DNA from: GCA-020344715 sp050115935
GTDB lineage: Archaea; Thermoproteota; Bathyarchaeia; Bathyarchaeales; Bathyarchaeaceae
Length of the DNA: 45,263 nt
Direction of reading: 5' to 3'
NCBI GenBank assembly: GCA_050115935.1
Contig: JASFPO010000002.1
Location: 1 to 45,263, forward strand
Shown here one piece after another: positions 44,952 through 45,263 of this stretch. The translations under genes were made by a program, and so were the position numbers. Below the pieces are notes generated by a model, which saw only the letters and a program-made list of their open reading frames with translations, searched no databases and had not been told where the DNA came from. The stretch's first letter is position 1, and each line of letters opens with the position of its first letter.

Positions 44952-45263
44952 ATGTGCACAATAGTTACTATGGCAAAAAATGGTATTGTATTAGCGGGAA
45001 ATAATGAAGACTACACTGAACCTAGAACCAAGATCTGGTTTATCCCAGCATCGAAAGAAGGTTACGGTCGAGTCTATGTTGGGTTCGACTCTGCATCTCT
45101 GCCTGACAGCTTTCAAGGCGGAATGAACGAACATGGATTGTTCATGGACATGAACGCCGTCAATCCCACAGGATGGCAGAGAGACTCAGGTAAACCCACT
45201 TTCAATGGAGACCTTGTGGAAAAGATCCTAACAGATTTCGCAACGGTGCAAGAGGCTGTAGAA
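44952..45263 (+). CDS. Choloylglycine hydrolase-like / linear amide C-N hydrolase (Ntn), 3' truncated by window
   Basis: The first 104 codons of an N-terminal-nucleophile hydrolase. The protein starts MCTIVTMAKNG: Cys2 would become the nucleophile after removal of Met. The following GNNEDY segment and the GGMNEHGLFMDMNAVN stretch match the conserved N/D and NE(H/K)GL parts of the family, which cleaves linear amide bonds (bile salts, penicillin V, N-acyl amides). AGAGGAG at 44937-44943 is a good ribosome site, and AAATATTTTTTAAC at 44888-44901 a TATA-like promoter. The rest runs beyond the window. Confidence 0.8.
   Translation, partial: MCTIVTMAKNGIVLAGNNEDYTEPRTKIWFIPASKEGYGRVYVGFDSASLPDSFQGGMNEHGLFMDMNAVNPTGWQRDSGKPTFNGDLVEKILTDFATVQEAVE

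Overview
The window is a stretch of an anaerobic archaeal genome. Archaeal marks are an RNase P RNA and 23S rRNA of archaeal type, a bulge-helix-bulge stem around the 23S gene, a proteasome beta subunit, an archaeal NMN adenylyltransferase (nadM), an AMMECR1 protein, TATA-type promoters and frequent TTG starts with strong Shine-Dalgarno sequences. Gene content (HdrA/MvhD multiplication, non-pyrrolysine MttB-family protein, GcvH-like proteins, type I GAPDH) fits a TACK-lineage anaerobe such as a Bathyarchaeia member; that assignment is inference and no 16S is present.

Layout. 1-13.1 kb: two saccharopine-dehydrogenase-like genes, a nitroreductase, an MFS remnant, a MoxR-vWA fusion, a leftward set ogt-nadM-mttB-like, a RAM-domain gene coupled to an undetected 49-residue membrane protein, a two-TM unknown, psmB (catalytic Thr replaced by Ala), AMMECR1, nadC and a conserved archaeal unknown. 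13.4-34.2 kb: a large electron-transfer region. A leftward 12-gene operon (30.8 to 14.0 kb) encodes an FrhB-like protein, an HdrC-GltD fusion, then three successive HdrA-MvhD units (one HdrA split into two ORFs, two as ~1000-residue double proteins; two MvhD copies carry a winged-helix tail), and finally FlxC, FlxB and FlxA-like subunits. A GcvH-like lipoyl carrier lies at each side, and a CoA-disulfide-reductase-like flavoprotein plus a separate hdrC-hdrB pair complete the region. 34.4-36.8 kb: gap and pgk. 37.1-40.75 kb: an unlinked 23S rRNA gene with a recognisable processing stem, followed directly by rnpB. 40.8-45.3 kb: an accessory-looking stretch with short genes (ATC-hydrolase-like, Na/Ca exchanger, Ig-like surface protein, minimal b-type cytochrome, flavodoxin, Ntn hydrolase) interspersed with GC-alternating dispersed repeats.

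How it may work. The Flx subunits (NAD(P)H side), the HdrC-GltD fusion (NAD(P)H side) and the FrhB-like subunit (F420 or ferredoxin side) could all feed a chain of HdrA flavins linked by MvhD proteins, with HdrB/HdrC as the disulfide site. The flanking lipoyl proteins suggest a protein-bound dithiol/disulfide could be a substrate, by analogy to sHdr-LbpA systems. The coupling is inferred from gene order; only domains and motifs are seen directly.
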